Shown here: positions 41,401 through 54,338 of the stretch, in pieces
Layout of the letters: each line of letters begins with the position of its first letter
Position numbering within the stretch: position 1 is the stretch's first letter
Assembly (NCBI GenBank): GCA_027574665.1
Contig: CM050662.1
Span: 5,486,501 to 5,550,500, forward strand
Origin: Rhynochetos jubatus
Taxonomy: Eukaryota > Chordata > Aves > Eurypygiformes > Rhynochetidae
Length of the DNA: 64,000 nucleotides
Reading direction: 5' to 3'
The notes under the pieces: model-generated
The model's input: only the letters and a program-made list of their open reading frames with translations
What the model was told of the DNA's origin: nothing
Database searches by the model: none
Translations under genes and position numbers: made by a program

Positions 41401-44400
41401 ATTATAATAACCCTTGTGATGAGACACTTCAGCTATCTACAGTTATTCTGAAAAAAATGTTAGTGTTTACAAAATATTATTGTGCAAACACTTTCTCCTT
41501 CACAGATGCATTTTTACATATTTAGACAGATAACTGCAGCAATGAAGCAGGTACTTAGGCAGCAGTCTTTACAGTTTGAGCCCATCTGTCAGTACAACCC
41601 TAGTACAACATAGCACAACCCTACAGAGTTAATTTCCTTTGCTATAAGAAGGTCCATATTTATATGAAATGAAAACAGTGAGCCACTCAATATGCATCCC
41701 ACAGCCTACACAGGTGACAGACACTAGTTACTTGTACTGTCTCAAGACAAATCAGTGATCTGGAGGATCAGCATACAAATCAAAAACTCGAAAAAGAGTC
41801 CTGTAAAATCATGCAATCCCTCTCAGCCTCAGAACACAACAGACAGGACAGGACTGCATAAATGCTTTGCCCTTCTTAATTTGGAAAGACAAACTGCAAA
41901 GCTTCGACTGTTTCCATCAGGAAAATATGCCAGCCATTTAAAAACTGGCAGAAAACAGACCATAGAAGTCAAGACTAGCTGACTGGTTCACTTTTTTTGA
42001 CTACATCCTTGATAGATTAGGCAATTTTTGATTACATCCTTACTGCTGGTAAATGTTTTCAATTCTTCTTTTATGCTGGCTGGTGTTTGTAACAAAATAT
42101 GGACTTAGCTTCACAGTTCAAGTGAAGCTTGGCATTATCTTCAGTTGTAAATCAAAAACCTAATCATTGTTAGTCATCTCCCCTACAGACTTTAGGGAAT
42201 TATATTTTTAAGCTCACTTTAAATTGTGCCTCCTGTCATCAATCAGTTGAGTTCTGAATGTCATGATAAGCACTATTCTAAGTCCACAAGTAGGATAACA
42301 GAGGCCAAGGCCTGGTAATCGCTGCTTTTACAATCAGTTTGTAACAAGATAGTGTCTCATCTTTACTATTAAACACATCTGATTGTAACCTAGAAAAAGA
42401 TTCATCTCATCACAATACATGTATGAGTAATTAAAGACTGAGTATAAATTTTTATAACTCTCCATGAGTGACAAACTACAGGATTCACATTGCAGAAGTA
42501 TTTAGCAACTGGTCATAGTTTGCTTCCAACATTCTGAATGTCTTCATTGGAATGACTGTTATAAAGTGTTCCATAGCTTTTAATGCCTTCAGTTAATACC
42601 AATAAGAGATACACCACAATAACTTACAAAATCTCCCAACAGTGACATTACTTAGCATTTTCGGTCTTTAAAGCCTGAGGTGGGTTTTTTGGTTTTGTTT
42701 TCTTCTGTATTTGTTACTTGGGGTTTAGTTTTGGGTTTGTTTTTTTTTAAACACAGAATGAGCACTTTCCCATTCCAGACACCAAGTACACTGTACTTGC
42801 ATGCTTAACATGGATCATACATACCAAGTCAGATTTTCAGTCTGAAGTCCACAATACAATGTTAGTGTTACTCATAAGACTGTAGTCCAACAAATAGCAA
42901 GGTACATAAATGGGTTTTTACATATTTAAGTACATTTTGTGTACATTCATCTCCTACAAGTGGTCTTTGAATTCTCATCTCTACTGCGAAAGTCAGTATT
43001 TTTATAAAAAAAGTAAACACTGGATCTTTAAAGAAGATTGTAAGGTTCAATCCTTACAAGGGTTATGACATTATTGTAAGGTTCATAATCAAATTGAAAA
43101 AAACCTGACCATACGGTTTTCACCACTTCAGGATGCAAACCTGTACACTGCAAAAGTTTAACCATAATTTACAGTATTAAGAGGGGAGAATGGGAAATAG
43201 GCTTCCTGCATGGCATTTATGAAAGCTTCCAACTTAGGAGCACAAATCCTGCTGATTTACATTTGAAATCACAGTGGGTTCTTTTCCACATGCAAAAATT
43301 GAACCCCTGATACAATATGACCAGCCATAATTCAGGGAATTCATAAATGAATTAGTCACAGCAGATATTTGCAGCAAATACATATTTATATGTTTGTGTT
43401 CCCAAAATAATGAGTAGTGATAGAGTGTTCTGTACTTCCTTTCTGCTGATTATCAGCCAGAGCCACCAAGGGCCTAGGCATCTCCCTGCGTGACTCCATG
43501 TTTCAGCGAGGAGACTCAGCAAGGAGCTGGGGAACTCAGGACCTAGCAGGATCAGTCCTGGAGGTTCAACCACAGGTGACTGATCAAAAGCTCAAGACAT
43601 TTACCAGATTTCATCCATGCTTAGTCTCCCGCTCTTATCACTAGATTACCCAGCGTCCTGCTATACGAAGTCTGTCACTTTTTGAGAGAGGCCTATGGTA
43701 GGCCTGAATGGGAGGTACTGAGGTGGGAAAGCAGAGTGTTCTCACTGCAAACCTGACAACATCCCTTCGAAGTACTTGTTTTTTAAAGAAATGAAAGTGC
43801 ATAAAAAAGCAGTCAGGAAATGAAGCTTAATCTCACATACAGTTTGTGTTTATGCTATGTATAACTACAACTGTGTAGAACAGGGTTTAGTTTTAATAGT
43901 CAAAAAATAGCAGTTACTAGTGCAAGAGGGAGTAAGGAAAGCGTAGAACTGGGCAGAAGTTCTGTATGCAAACAGCAGTAAGTGTGCTGCTCACAACAGC
44001 AACTGGGAGAATAGCTAAAAAGCAAACACTTGATCAAGTACAAAGCATGGACTGCAACAACTTATTGCCTCTAGCTATTATATTAAATTCTTAAAATCCT
44101 AAAAGTCAGAATTGGATCGCAGAGTGGGCAAGAATACTCTTAGAACAAACTTCACTGCAAGATATATTTAACTTTTAGAGGGTGGTTTCCTTTGGGGCCC
44201 TGATATCTGCTAGCATACATTATCCATCTTAAGTGATTTTCATCCTCCAGTAATTAAAGCTTCAGTACTCACCAATTCCTTATTGAACTTTCTACTTAAC
44301 AATAGTATCTTAATTCACTGGCTGAGACCATCCATACAGCAGACCACAGTAAGCATATAAAGCCATTCCTCTTCTTTCTCACCAATGAAGGCAGCACAGA

Positions 44401-45978
44401 AAGGGAAAAGGCTCCCAAAGGTTACCACCCTCCTGGACCAATGGGAGAATCAAGTACTGACAACTCCCAACAGTTTGACTCCTGGTGCAATCCATGACCA
44501 TTACCAGAGCTATACACTTCAACATTACTGCTGAAGTCACAACCAACCAACCTGTCCAACCTCAACAATCACTGAGGCTCCAAGGTATTAAAAGTAGAGC
44601 CTCAACTTCTAAGCTTCTTTCAGAAGCCAGTGCCTGCCACCACCGATCTCTTTAGAACATAAGAATTCCTTGTTAAGGAATCAGGTGCCTCACGTCACAT
44701 CCCCAGCTTTGAAGTTTTGGGACTAAATCACTCTTCATGCTTCCACACAGAATGAGAATCCCATCTATCTCACAAGGGGCACTTTATGAAATGTCTGTAT
44801 GTACTCATCTGAAAGTCTCATCTCCAGAGGTGACTAATGCATTAGCTTTCTTTCAGATACTCAAAAAAGTATAGTTTCCACTGGCATTGAAGTAGTGCCT
44901 ACAACGCAAATATGTCCTCGCCACAGGGAGAACTGCATTCCAAAGCGAGTAGTGAACTAGTTTATTTGAGTACACTTCCAAGGAGACTTAACCTTTACAC
45001 AGAACAAGAGGGTGATGAACAACATTATTATGCTTGTTGCAAAAGTGACCATGTGTTATGCTAATAAGAAAAATGTTCAGCTGCATGAAAATAACCTTCC
45101 TCCTGAGATTACTCCATTAAAGTTTAATGTTTGCTCTATACCTGCTTTTGAATACAGATCATTTTTTTGCACCACCACAGTCCCATACAATCTTTTTTTT
45201 TTTCCCCTTTAATGTCAAGGCCTCACTAACACCACACTCCATCCTCATTATCAGGTTACAGTATTAAGCTGCTGTTCATAAGCTTTCAGCAGTGGGAAAT
45301 CTAATTCAGTTTCTTACCATGTTTTCCTTTTCAGAATTGTTCTTTTATGAAGGGTGAAGATAAATTTAGATGAATTACGTGTCGCTTGCAACTCCTTTTA
45401 AACACAGCTCATCAGAAGCTACCTATAAACAGGTTCAAAATACTTCTAAGTAGGCCTCTCCTGCTGCATTCAACCTCACAAAGGCTGCTGGTTCCAAGTC
45501 ATCTGACCTGGCACCAAATTCATGCCCACTGAAAGCAAACTCATTCACAGATCATAAGAGGGTAAAACCAGAAGAATAAGATTTGAATGGAGGAAGAGAA
45601 TGGTTCTCCCTCAAACCAAAGGCAACCATGGCTATATAAAGCTGGCTCTAAGTCATCTTTACACTCTCCCGCTCTCCTAGTTGCTCCAGACATACCAGTA
45701 TCTTCACACAAGTTGGAACAGCCACACTGTTACCTGTGCTCACATAGTCTATTGCCAGGTGCTGCAGTGGTAAATGGATGCACAGCAACACCTTGCCCAC
45801 TCAAGAGATCCTTTCTTAATATGTATAAATCACAGCAAAATGGTTTCCTGACTAAATATGCATTGGATGCTACCACAGTGCAGGAAATACCTGGTTTCAT
45901 AAATAATACCTCTGCACAGCAAAATCGCAAATTTGTAAAGTTGTTCAGATTTATGCCAAGTGATGACTAATTCTGGAA
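29452..45978. other. Intergenic desert
   Basis: Some 16.5 kb of AT-rich DNA without a recognisable exon, RNA gene or young transposon. Features are limited to simple sequence such as the C-run at 37520-37536, short A/T runs, and one possible but unproven ancient SINE trace near 43.5 kb. The open frames are short, scattered over all frames and resemble nothing I know. Confidence 0.6.
37520..37536. repeat. C-homopolymer with one T interruption
   Basis: Eight C bases, a T, then eight C bases. The minus strand is a G-run that could form a quadruplex-like structure only if further G-runs were nearby, and I do not see them. Confidence 0.9.
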
Positions 45979-46066
45979 GGCAGTTAATGCACTGGACTGG
46001 AACCCAGACTACATGGATTAGAGCTGCTGCTCTGCCATATGCTTTGTGTGACCTTGGTGAAATTCT
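45979..46066 (+). repeat. MIR-like ancient SINE (tRNA-derived head and core)
   Basis: The order CAGTTAATGCACTGGACTGG, CCCAGACTACATGGATTAGA, CTGCTCTGCCATATGCTTT and GTGTGACCTTGGTGAA matches the tRNA-derived head and the GCTCTGCCA...TGTGTGACCTTGG core of MIR/CORE-type SINEs. It is diverged, as expected for an element older than the mammal-reptile split. The B-box-like part no longer reads as a functional tRNA gene. Confidence 0.75.
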
Positions 46067-49000
46067 AAGCTGTACAGGTTCTTATGCCATGCTTATCCTT
46101 CCATCCAAGCACCTTCCAGCTCATCTACACCTGCACATTTGCATTAGCAAAAGGGAAAGGTTAAAGGGGCAGATCTTGTACCCACACAGAAAGATGCTGC
46201 CTCTGATGACAGTCATTCCTAGAAAATCTAATTGTTCTGGAGAAGTTTTCAATCCCTCATTTACAAAGCGTAAATTAGCCTCCTTTCTCTCCCCAGCTTA
46301 GCTAGTCACACATATGACAAGGTCTATAAAAGGATGTAGCACTGTGTGCTTAGTCTTACAACACTTGGCATTAAGCAGCTGTGAGGAATGCAAATTTATG
46401 ACACCCCAGCCAGCACAGTAACAGCAGTGCTTCATATGCCCGCAAGGTACTTCAGTGAACATAAACACACCTAAACAAGCTGGAATACCTAAACATTAGG
46501 CAGTGGGCTTGTGGATCTTGGGAGCCCAAGAAGTTTCTATAGCTCCTGAAGGACCTTTCCATAAGTTATCTGGTATAAGAACTGTGCCTTTAGGAAGTAG
46601 CTGCTCCAGTAAGGCCCATTGTCAGCTGCAGCAAAGCTATGAAGGAGATATTTGAAGTATCAGTGTGGTCTAGGTGAAAATAGACAGTGCTTTATTTCCT
46701 GTTACACTGTAGATGTGTGTCCTCTTTACATACAGAGTTTGCAGTGGAAAGTAAGGGCAATAGGAACATCAGTTATGCAGACACCTACATCCCCCATGAA
46801 GGTTCCCCAACACCTAATCTCTGACCAGAAGCTTATTCAGTAAATTAGCTTTCTCCATTGCAAGACTCAGATTGTGACTTACTGCTTTTCAGAAAAAAAC
46901 CCAAACATTTTTAGAAATAATCAAATTACTAAATGTTATACTATACATACCTTATTCCCAACAGCTTGCTTTGGAAAATAGTGATAAATGTAACTGGGAG
47001 AGGAAAGCTAGAATCTTTCTGTCAAAGATCAGTGTTCAGACCTGATTTAAATTCATAAAGATTCCTGGTATAATAAACACTGAGAAATGGAAATACTGTG
47101 GCTCAAGACGTGAACATAGCTAACTGCCTCAGCAAGCACTATGCTTAAAGCATGATTTGAATTCCTTCCCAGCCCTACCCACAGCTTGCTTGCTACTTTC
47201 TCATAAATAAAAATATTTACCTTAAAACACATTACAGCCATGGTAAAACTGCTCCCTTAGGTTACATTACAGAATTAACAGCTGCCTCTTGGGCTTCCTC
47301 TGCAGAAAAATAGCAAGTATCATCTCACTGAAAGCAATGCAGTTACCCAAAGCCTGTGCCCATTTAAAATACAACAAAATTACTTGGTACCTCTTCCAGC
47401 AAATGCTGCAGTAAAATGAATACCTGTAATTCTATAATCAACTTTCTTTCCCCTTCCCACCCAGCTTCTCTTTGTATATTCCCCACCTGGGACTGATTCT
47501 TCCCATTTGAGAAGTCTCAGGTGATTTTTATTCCTTTCATCAAACCCTTTCAAACTATAAATACCCAAAGCTACATCTGAAGTGCATCATGCCCAGCCTC
47601 CACCTCAGTGTTTTTTCTACCCTGCTCTTCCCAATGATTTCTTGCTACACTCCCTTACCCTTTGAGTTTGTCAGAAGGAATTCAGGATGTAATATTAACA
47701 GTTGGAATCAAAGTATTTCTGAAGTCTACACTGTATCTTTATTAACAGCAAAGCAAGTATACTCTTAGCTCTAGCCAAAGTGCATGGCAAGCCCCAGACT
47801 GGGTCTTTCCATGCTATCCACCTGGCTTGGGGTCAGGCCCTCTGGCACCTGGCAGTGACCCTTAAGCAAAAGACTCAGACCAACATATAGCACTTAAAGC
47901 AAAGATGAAGTATTTCAGGGAACTGAAAGGATCATGAAGGCTGAAGATTTGAACCCTCCATGGCTACAGTTAATGCTCTCATCTTTCTCACTGCTCACGA
48001 TTGCCTCAGAAGTGCTCTGTTTTCCAGTCCCTACAGCCACAGACTCTGCACACTGTTCAATAATTTTATATTGCCCCTAAGAAGATAGGGTATAAAGTTT
48101 CTCATGTGTTCATCATTCTTACATCATTAGGCAGATTTCCAACAAATTGCATTTTTCTGAAGCTCACACAGCTTTCTGCTTTGCACATGGCTTCAGGCTG
48201 GAACACCTCATCCTACAGCAGAGCCTCTGGGGAGACAAGGTAAGTCTGCCATGCCCCCTTCCTGCATCAGTCAGAGGCTGAGGCTAGTCCCTCTTCTCAC
48301 AGAAGGATCACTGAGTGTCTTCAAAACCACTAAATAGCCACAGGTCACTGGCCACATACCTCGATAACCCTGAGCTTACCACCTCCAGTTCCACCCCTCC
48401 TAATCTAGTTTTACTTCCTTGCTCAAGAAGTACTCCAGGAACTTTTTCCTCAGTAGCCCTACAAACACTGTGCGAGTATAGAGGGGTCCTTGCTGCCCTC
48501 ATCACCCCAAGACCTAGTCTCAGCACATACCTGTTTTCCCCACCAACATCTCCATGTTGCTTCTGCCACACACACTTAAATGACATTAACCTGAGTTCTG
48601 GCAGCCAGCCCTGGCCAATAGAGTTTGGTTTGGGTCACAGCAACAGAAGCACACTATTGCTTTTATTTATTTAAAATCAACTTCTGCCCTTATCAAAAAC
48701 TGGCTCAATAAACGTTGAAATTTAAGAAACTGGAGCCCAAAGCTAAGAATATATATAGAGAACTGATTTTTATTAATATATCATTAACACATGCTCTCCT
48801 GCAAAATGAAGGTGATTATACATGCAGTTGCAGTAAGACAGAAGTTGTATTAACACAGCTCTGACTGCTGTGGAGCACAAAGAGGAGCCCGAGCTCCCTT
48901 TGTACAAACGGCTTCTCTCCTTAACCTGCCCACTCACCAGCACGGGCAGCCAAAGCACACTCTGGAACTCCGCTCTGTTAGATCCTCAACATTATCCAAA

Positions 49001-50682
49001 CCCCTCTGCAACTGGCAGCGGTTTATTTGACTGAGCAGCACAAGCATTTAGCAAGTTGTTTACGTGGGATATGTGCCATGAAAGATATCCCCTCTTTGCT
49101 CCTATTTATAGATATTTATCTTTACATAAATAGCAACAATTTTACTTTAGAAATGGTATCTGAGGCTAGACGAAGTAAATTGAAGATTTGTATACAGATC
49201 CATTTTCAGGAGCCTTAACACGATACTAATCTCTACAAATCTTTACAAAACTTCATGCTGATCGATCATGTCCCTCTTAGTTGGATTAAGACAAAACCAT
49301 CAGTTCACCCGGTGACCCCTGGAGGGCTGCATCCGTGCCACAGAATACATTAAAGCACCAAGGTAAGTCTGTTACTGCAGAAGTACACAAAATTGAAGAG
49401 GGGGAGTTTCTGTGTATTGACTAGATAGAGAGGGGAAAAAAGGCCCCAGATCTGCTCCAAATTATACTTACAGGGCATTTGCTTTGGGGCAGAGGAATAC
49501 AGGAGGTATCTCACCCTGCACTTAAGAAGTTCTATTCACAGGTTTTAAATTTACTCTTTTGACTAGAGATATTTGTGTCTCGTTTTGCAGGAGTCCTTTA
49601 GCTGGCTTCTGACCTGTAAACAGTAAGCCTGCCTAGGTAAACGAGCACCTGGTTCTACCCGGTCACAGTAGGTAACTTGACCAGATCCAGTCTCAGTTAG
49701 ATAGGTCTAAGAACAGCAGCATGAAAAATTCAGAGTTCCTTATGAAGTCCACCTGTTAATCAAGGGACTGCAAAAGATTTCCCATAGCTGATGTACATAC
49801 AGCTGAACTCAGCCAGCCAACCTGTAACAGGCCTTTGCACAAACACTCCAGCAGTCTGGATGAATCAGATGGGACAATACACGAGGAATTCAGTAAGAGT
49901 GGTCTTGCAGGGGTAACAGGGGGCATGTTTGCAGCTTACTGAAGGGAGTAGTACAGCCCTTCTCATGGCCACACCAGCCAGAAGAGTGAAAGCTGCAATC
50001 AGAAAGCAGTTATAGCTAGAGTGTTGTGGCACAGGGGATACAGAGTCCCACTCCCTGTCAGGAATTAATAAATAACCTGTGCTTGACTGAGTTGCACAAC
50101 TCCTTACTTACATTCCCTCTTATCTACAGGAGAACTAGTTCAGCTCCCAGACCCCATCAAATCAGAGCAAGCACTGGGAAAGAGAGAAAGAACCCAACAG
50201 TCTCACACACGGTTCGTAACAGCATCAGGGAGCTTCTCCACCAGTTCACCATCCTAAAGTAACATGGCAACCTAAATAAGAGCACCAAGCAGCCACGTCT
50301 TTACAGGCCTATAACTAGAGCAATCCTGACCTCCATCACCCCCACTGATGTACTACCTCTGACTGGCACAACGAAGAATGGAAAGCCAAAACTTCCACTT
50401 GAAAGCAGAAGTTCTACTGGAAAGCAAACATTACCTTACCTGAGGAGACTGCTCTCGATCCACTGCAATTCTCAACAACAAACACCTTAACAAAGCCCTG
50501 AGCTGAGCTTAAATACAGCCCCAAGCCAGGGGCCGGGTGTGGGTGGAGGCCCCAGCTGAAGCTAGTTAGGACCATCAGTGCCTGTTAGTGACCCTGACAC
50601 ACAGGAACACAGGAGATGTGAACACAAATACTCTAAATGATCTAAGGACAGAAAGTGAGAAGTAGGTGAAAAGCAGAGCTAA
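46067..50682. other. Intergenic region
   Basis: No recognised gene or transposon. Two good-looking plus-strand splice donors occur (ACAAG/GTAAGT near 48240 and CCAAG/GTAAGT near 49363), but no coding exon can be attached to either. Confidence 0.55.
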
Positions 50683-50789
50683 GTTGAGCAACCTGACCAA
50701 GTGGAAGGTGTCCCTGCCCATGGCAGGGGGGTTGGAACCGGATGATCTTTAAGGTCCCTTCCCACCCAACCCATTCTGTGATTCTGTGA
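50683..50789 (+). mobile_element. CR1 LINE 3' fragment
   Basis: The segment contains TTGAGCAACCTGACCAAGTG, GGTGTCCCTGCCCATGGCAG, GGTTGGAACCGGATGATCTT and AGGTCCCTTCCCACCCAACC, and ends in two ATTCTGTGA units, the CR1 3' terminal microrepeat. It is a short 5'-truncated copy of about 107 bases. Confidence 0.93.
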
Positions 50790-53599
50790 GGTCTTTCATG
50801 GTGACATACAAGAGAGACTTTTGCTGGCAGAGCAGGTACTTGCAGTCTTCTGGTATCCTCTCTTTACTTCTACATCCAGACGTGCTGTATCATGTGCAAG
50901 ATTCATTTTTGAGTGACATAACGGCTTGGAAAGTCTATTAGCTTACAAAACCTGTTAGAGATCAGCATCTCCCTATATGGAAGACGGCAAGCATGTTTTC
51001 AAATATGGGGCTTGCTTGTCTGCTCAGTCCAAATGCAGTGGCATGGGGTGACAGTAGAAGACAGCCAAATCTGTATGACATAACCAGACAGCAGGTCCTT
51101 GGATGAGGAGCTGCTACCATTGAAGGCAAACCAGTTTCTCATGACTGAACTCTTGCAAGGCAGAGCACACACAGGCCAGAAATCACACCTGAATGTGAGA
51201 CTTCTGTAATCACCAGAACTTCACCCCAATCCAGTGTGGTGAGCAGACGAGCTCAGAAGGATAGTATCTGGACACCAAGAAAGAAAACCTGTTCACAGAC
51301 TCCAAGATCAGTGACAAGCTGTGCCTTTCAATAGCAAAAAAACCCCAAAACCCAAATAACCCACATGAAAGACAAATAAGTATAATGAAGAACAGTTCTA
51401 TTTCTTCTCAGACATGGCATCCAGTTCACACAAACATCCAGGAGCTTAATGCAGAATCTTCTTTACTGAACCTGAATGACTTAAGAGTAAAAGTGATATG
51501 GGATGAGAAACAAGTGGGAGTTTTGCAGAATAGTTAAAAATAGACAGTTTCAGGAAATATTCAACACTTACTGTGCCAAGTTAAGTCGCAGACAGTTCAC
51601 AGACACTTCAGTGTCTGCCTTCAGCTTTCTTTCAGTGTCACAGCTTGTTATTTATAAGCCACTTATAATAAAACTAAATAAAACTGATGTCTAAATCCTT
51701 CAATGTATTAAACTATACAGAGGATAACAGTCAAAAAGTAAGAAGCACATAAAAGAATGCTAAACTTTCTCCTGGAAATAGGATTTTCCTTCTGTATGTT
51801 TAAATCTTGAACAAGAAGTAGTGTGTGCCCCTTCAGCCAGAACAAGATTGTGAAATGAGAATAACTACACAGTAAAAATGAAAGGAGTTCCCATCTTTTT
51901 GCTGGATGATCCATTTTGCCCATGTTATAATTTAGTGTACAGTCTGAACTGGCATTGCTGCCAGAAGAAGCAGCCCAGACTTCCCTGCAGACCCAGCATC
52001 AAAATTTTTTCTTGCTATGCTACATACACCTCCTACTCTGTGCAGGCATAACCACTTGCATAGTCACACAGCAGAGCCGTACGAGGGAAGAGCTACAGCC
52101 TGAAACCAACCACTTCATCCTTAGCTTCTGTTAGATTAGCTAACCCAGCCAAATCCCTGATCCGGTTTCCTCGTGTGGTCATGACAATGCTTGTGCTGGA
52201 GCAGGAGCAGCACAAATACAGAAGTGAGAGGTTGGGAAAGGGTCACATCTTGCAGTTGCAGCACCAGCTAATGCTGCCTTTAAATATGTGTGTGTGAAAG
52301 TCGAGCAAAGGTCTTCCTTCAGAGGTTTTGAGCTTTCACACTGCTGTAGCCAAAGAAGGAAGCCCAAATTACATCCCTACACTGCTCTGGGCAACTGTCC
52401 CGAGTGACAGAGTGCATTGAATCCCTTACCAACAAGCAGCAAGGTGAGTTCTGACACTGCTGTTACTTTAACTAATTAGGACTGCCCCAACTGGATAATT
52501 ATTTTTGATCACTGCTGATCCTCCTTCAGAATGAGCCAGAGGATTGAAAAGAATGGTTTCTAAGTCCACTCACAGTACTGTACACGTATACAGATTTAAA
52601 ATACTTGCTTATGTGAAAAAATATCTCTTATGAGCATACTTTATTTTGAACATAAGGTGGCACTGAAAATTTGAAAAACATGGTGTGTGTGAGAATGCAG
52701 CTCCTTGGAAACTCTGAGCCAGCCATAGAGAGGAGTACAAATACTGAAACCAAAACTAGCACTGAAACCAAAACCGTACCCGAGACTATGATGGTTAGCA
52801 GCTCCTCTTTTTTTCTCCTAGACATCCTTGCCTCCAGATCATGCTGGTTTAGATGCATCCAAACTACTGGTTCAGTAGCCCCCAGGAAATCTGTAGAGGA
52901 GGAAATGTCCTGGCATTCATGGGATGGTGCCTTCTCTGCCTGCAAGAAAAATGCATGCAGCAAAGATGAGAATGCTAAGGGTTTCTTCTGAGTCCCAGCA
53001 CTGCCAGCTAGGAACACTGCAGGATTAATGGAAAGTGCCAACAGCACCACTGGGTTACAACTCTATGAAGCTGCAATATCATTATTTTTATCAAAATGGT
53101 CTCACAAGTAACATATTTTCTGATCTGCCATGAAATTCACTCTAAAAAACTTTCAGAATTGACAAAAATGTTTCCCATGAAGGTCTGAAATGAACACGTA
53201 TCAGCGTATAAGCTGTTGAAGCTTTTTGCTTTTTCTCAGCAATGCAAAATCACTAGTGGTTTTCCTATTGTTTGTAAGCTGTTTAAATATTTAGAGAATT
53301 TAAAATACACTAGGATCGGAATCCAATTCTGAGTTCAGTAGGAACAAGACGCTCTGCAATTGCAACATTCACTCCAGATTTTGACTCTGAATTTAACAGC
53401 AACTGTCTTCTTCATCGCATTGTCAAGCCTTCCTTGTGATGGGTGGGTACAGCGACGAAATTCAGTGTGGTTAACCCCTACTGACCTGAGCTGAAAGCAG
53501 TGTAAACTCCACAAGTTCTGCAAAGTTAGCTTTATTCAGGTTAAGAAAACAAGTGGTTGTCTAAATGAAAAGAGGTTGCTTATAATCGGAGTGTCAGAG
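50790..53599. other. Intergenic region
   Basis: No gene recognised. A minor imperfect tandem duplication, two units of about 18 bases built on ACTGAAACCAAAAC, lies at about 52743-52778. It produces a TETKT-like repeat in one frame, but the frame is not gene-like. Confidence 0.55.
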
Positions 53600-54338
53600 T
53601 TTCATGGTTTAACATCAGCCAGCCATTAAGTACCACGCAGCCCCTCATTCACCTCCCACCCTTCCTGCAGCGGAGGAGGAGAATTGGAGGAAAAGACAAG
53701 GAAGCTCATGGATTGGGATAAGAACTATTTAATAATTGAATGTAAATGAATATTATAGTGATACTGATAATACTAACAATACTACTAATAACACATAATG
53801 AAAATAAACATATGATATAATTGCTCAGCACCTGCTGACCGATACACAGCCAGGTCCTGCGCAGCGAGAGCCAGAGAGCCCAAGGGCCGGGGCCCAAGGG
53901 TGATTGCAGCAGCCTGAGTGAGGCCTGTGAGTGACAGCACGAACGGGAAAACTAACTGAGCCACCAACACACTGAGGAACAAAACGAACAATGAACAAAC
54001 ACAGAAGCAAATGAGCTATCAAGCTAGCCAACAAGCAAGCTATAGCCCCCTGGCCCACTCCTGGCTCATGTACTGAGCGTGATGTACTATGGAATGAAAT
54101 ACTCCTTTGGTCAGTTTGGGTTGGCTGGCTGAGCAATGCCCCCCTACTGCTCGTAGCGAGAAAGCTGGGAATGCAGCTGCAGTATCAGAAGCTGGGAAAG
54201 ATCTTGAATTGGTGCAAGCACTCCCCAGCGCCAGCTAAAAAACACCTTATCAGTACTATTCCCAGGGCAAATCCAAAGCATCACCTCACACCAGCTACTG
54301 TGAGGGAAGTTAACTTTGTTCCAACTAAAATCAGCACA
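53600..54338 (-). mobile_element. Solo LTR of an avian endogenous retrovirus
   Basis: On the minus strand this segment starts at about 54338 with TGTGCTGATTTTAGTTGGAA, runs through CCAAACTGACCAAAGGAGTA and GAGCAATT, and ends at GGTTAAACC-like sequence (here TGTTAAACCATGAAA). This order matches an LTR family I know as common in birds. The length of about 739 bases fits one complete LTR. No internal retroviral gene is found on either side, so it is a solo LTR left by recombination. The expected TATA-box position is degraded, an ATTAAA hexamer remains, and the AT-rich part has expanded into TAATAC-type simple sequence. No clean target-site duplication could be seen, which fits an old copy. It encodes no protein. 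Confidence 0.85.

Noticed and set aside
43530..43660. Possible ancient tRNA-derived SINE, minus strand (CTCTTATCACTAGATTAC-like stretch)
   Set aside because: The similarity is limited to short pieces, and I could not match head and core in order.
45960..46301. 113-codon plus-strand open frame
   Set aside because: It is laid over the MIR-like SINE and has no protein-like features outside it.
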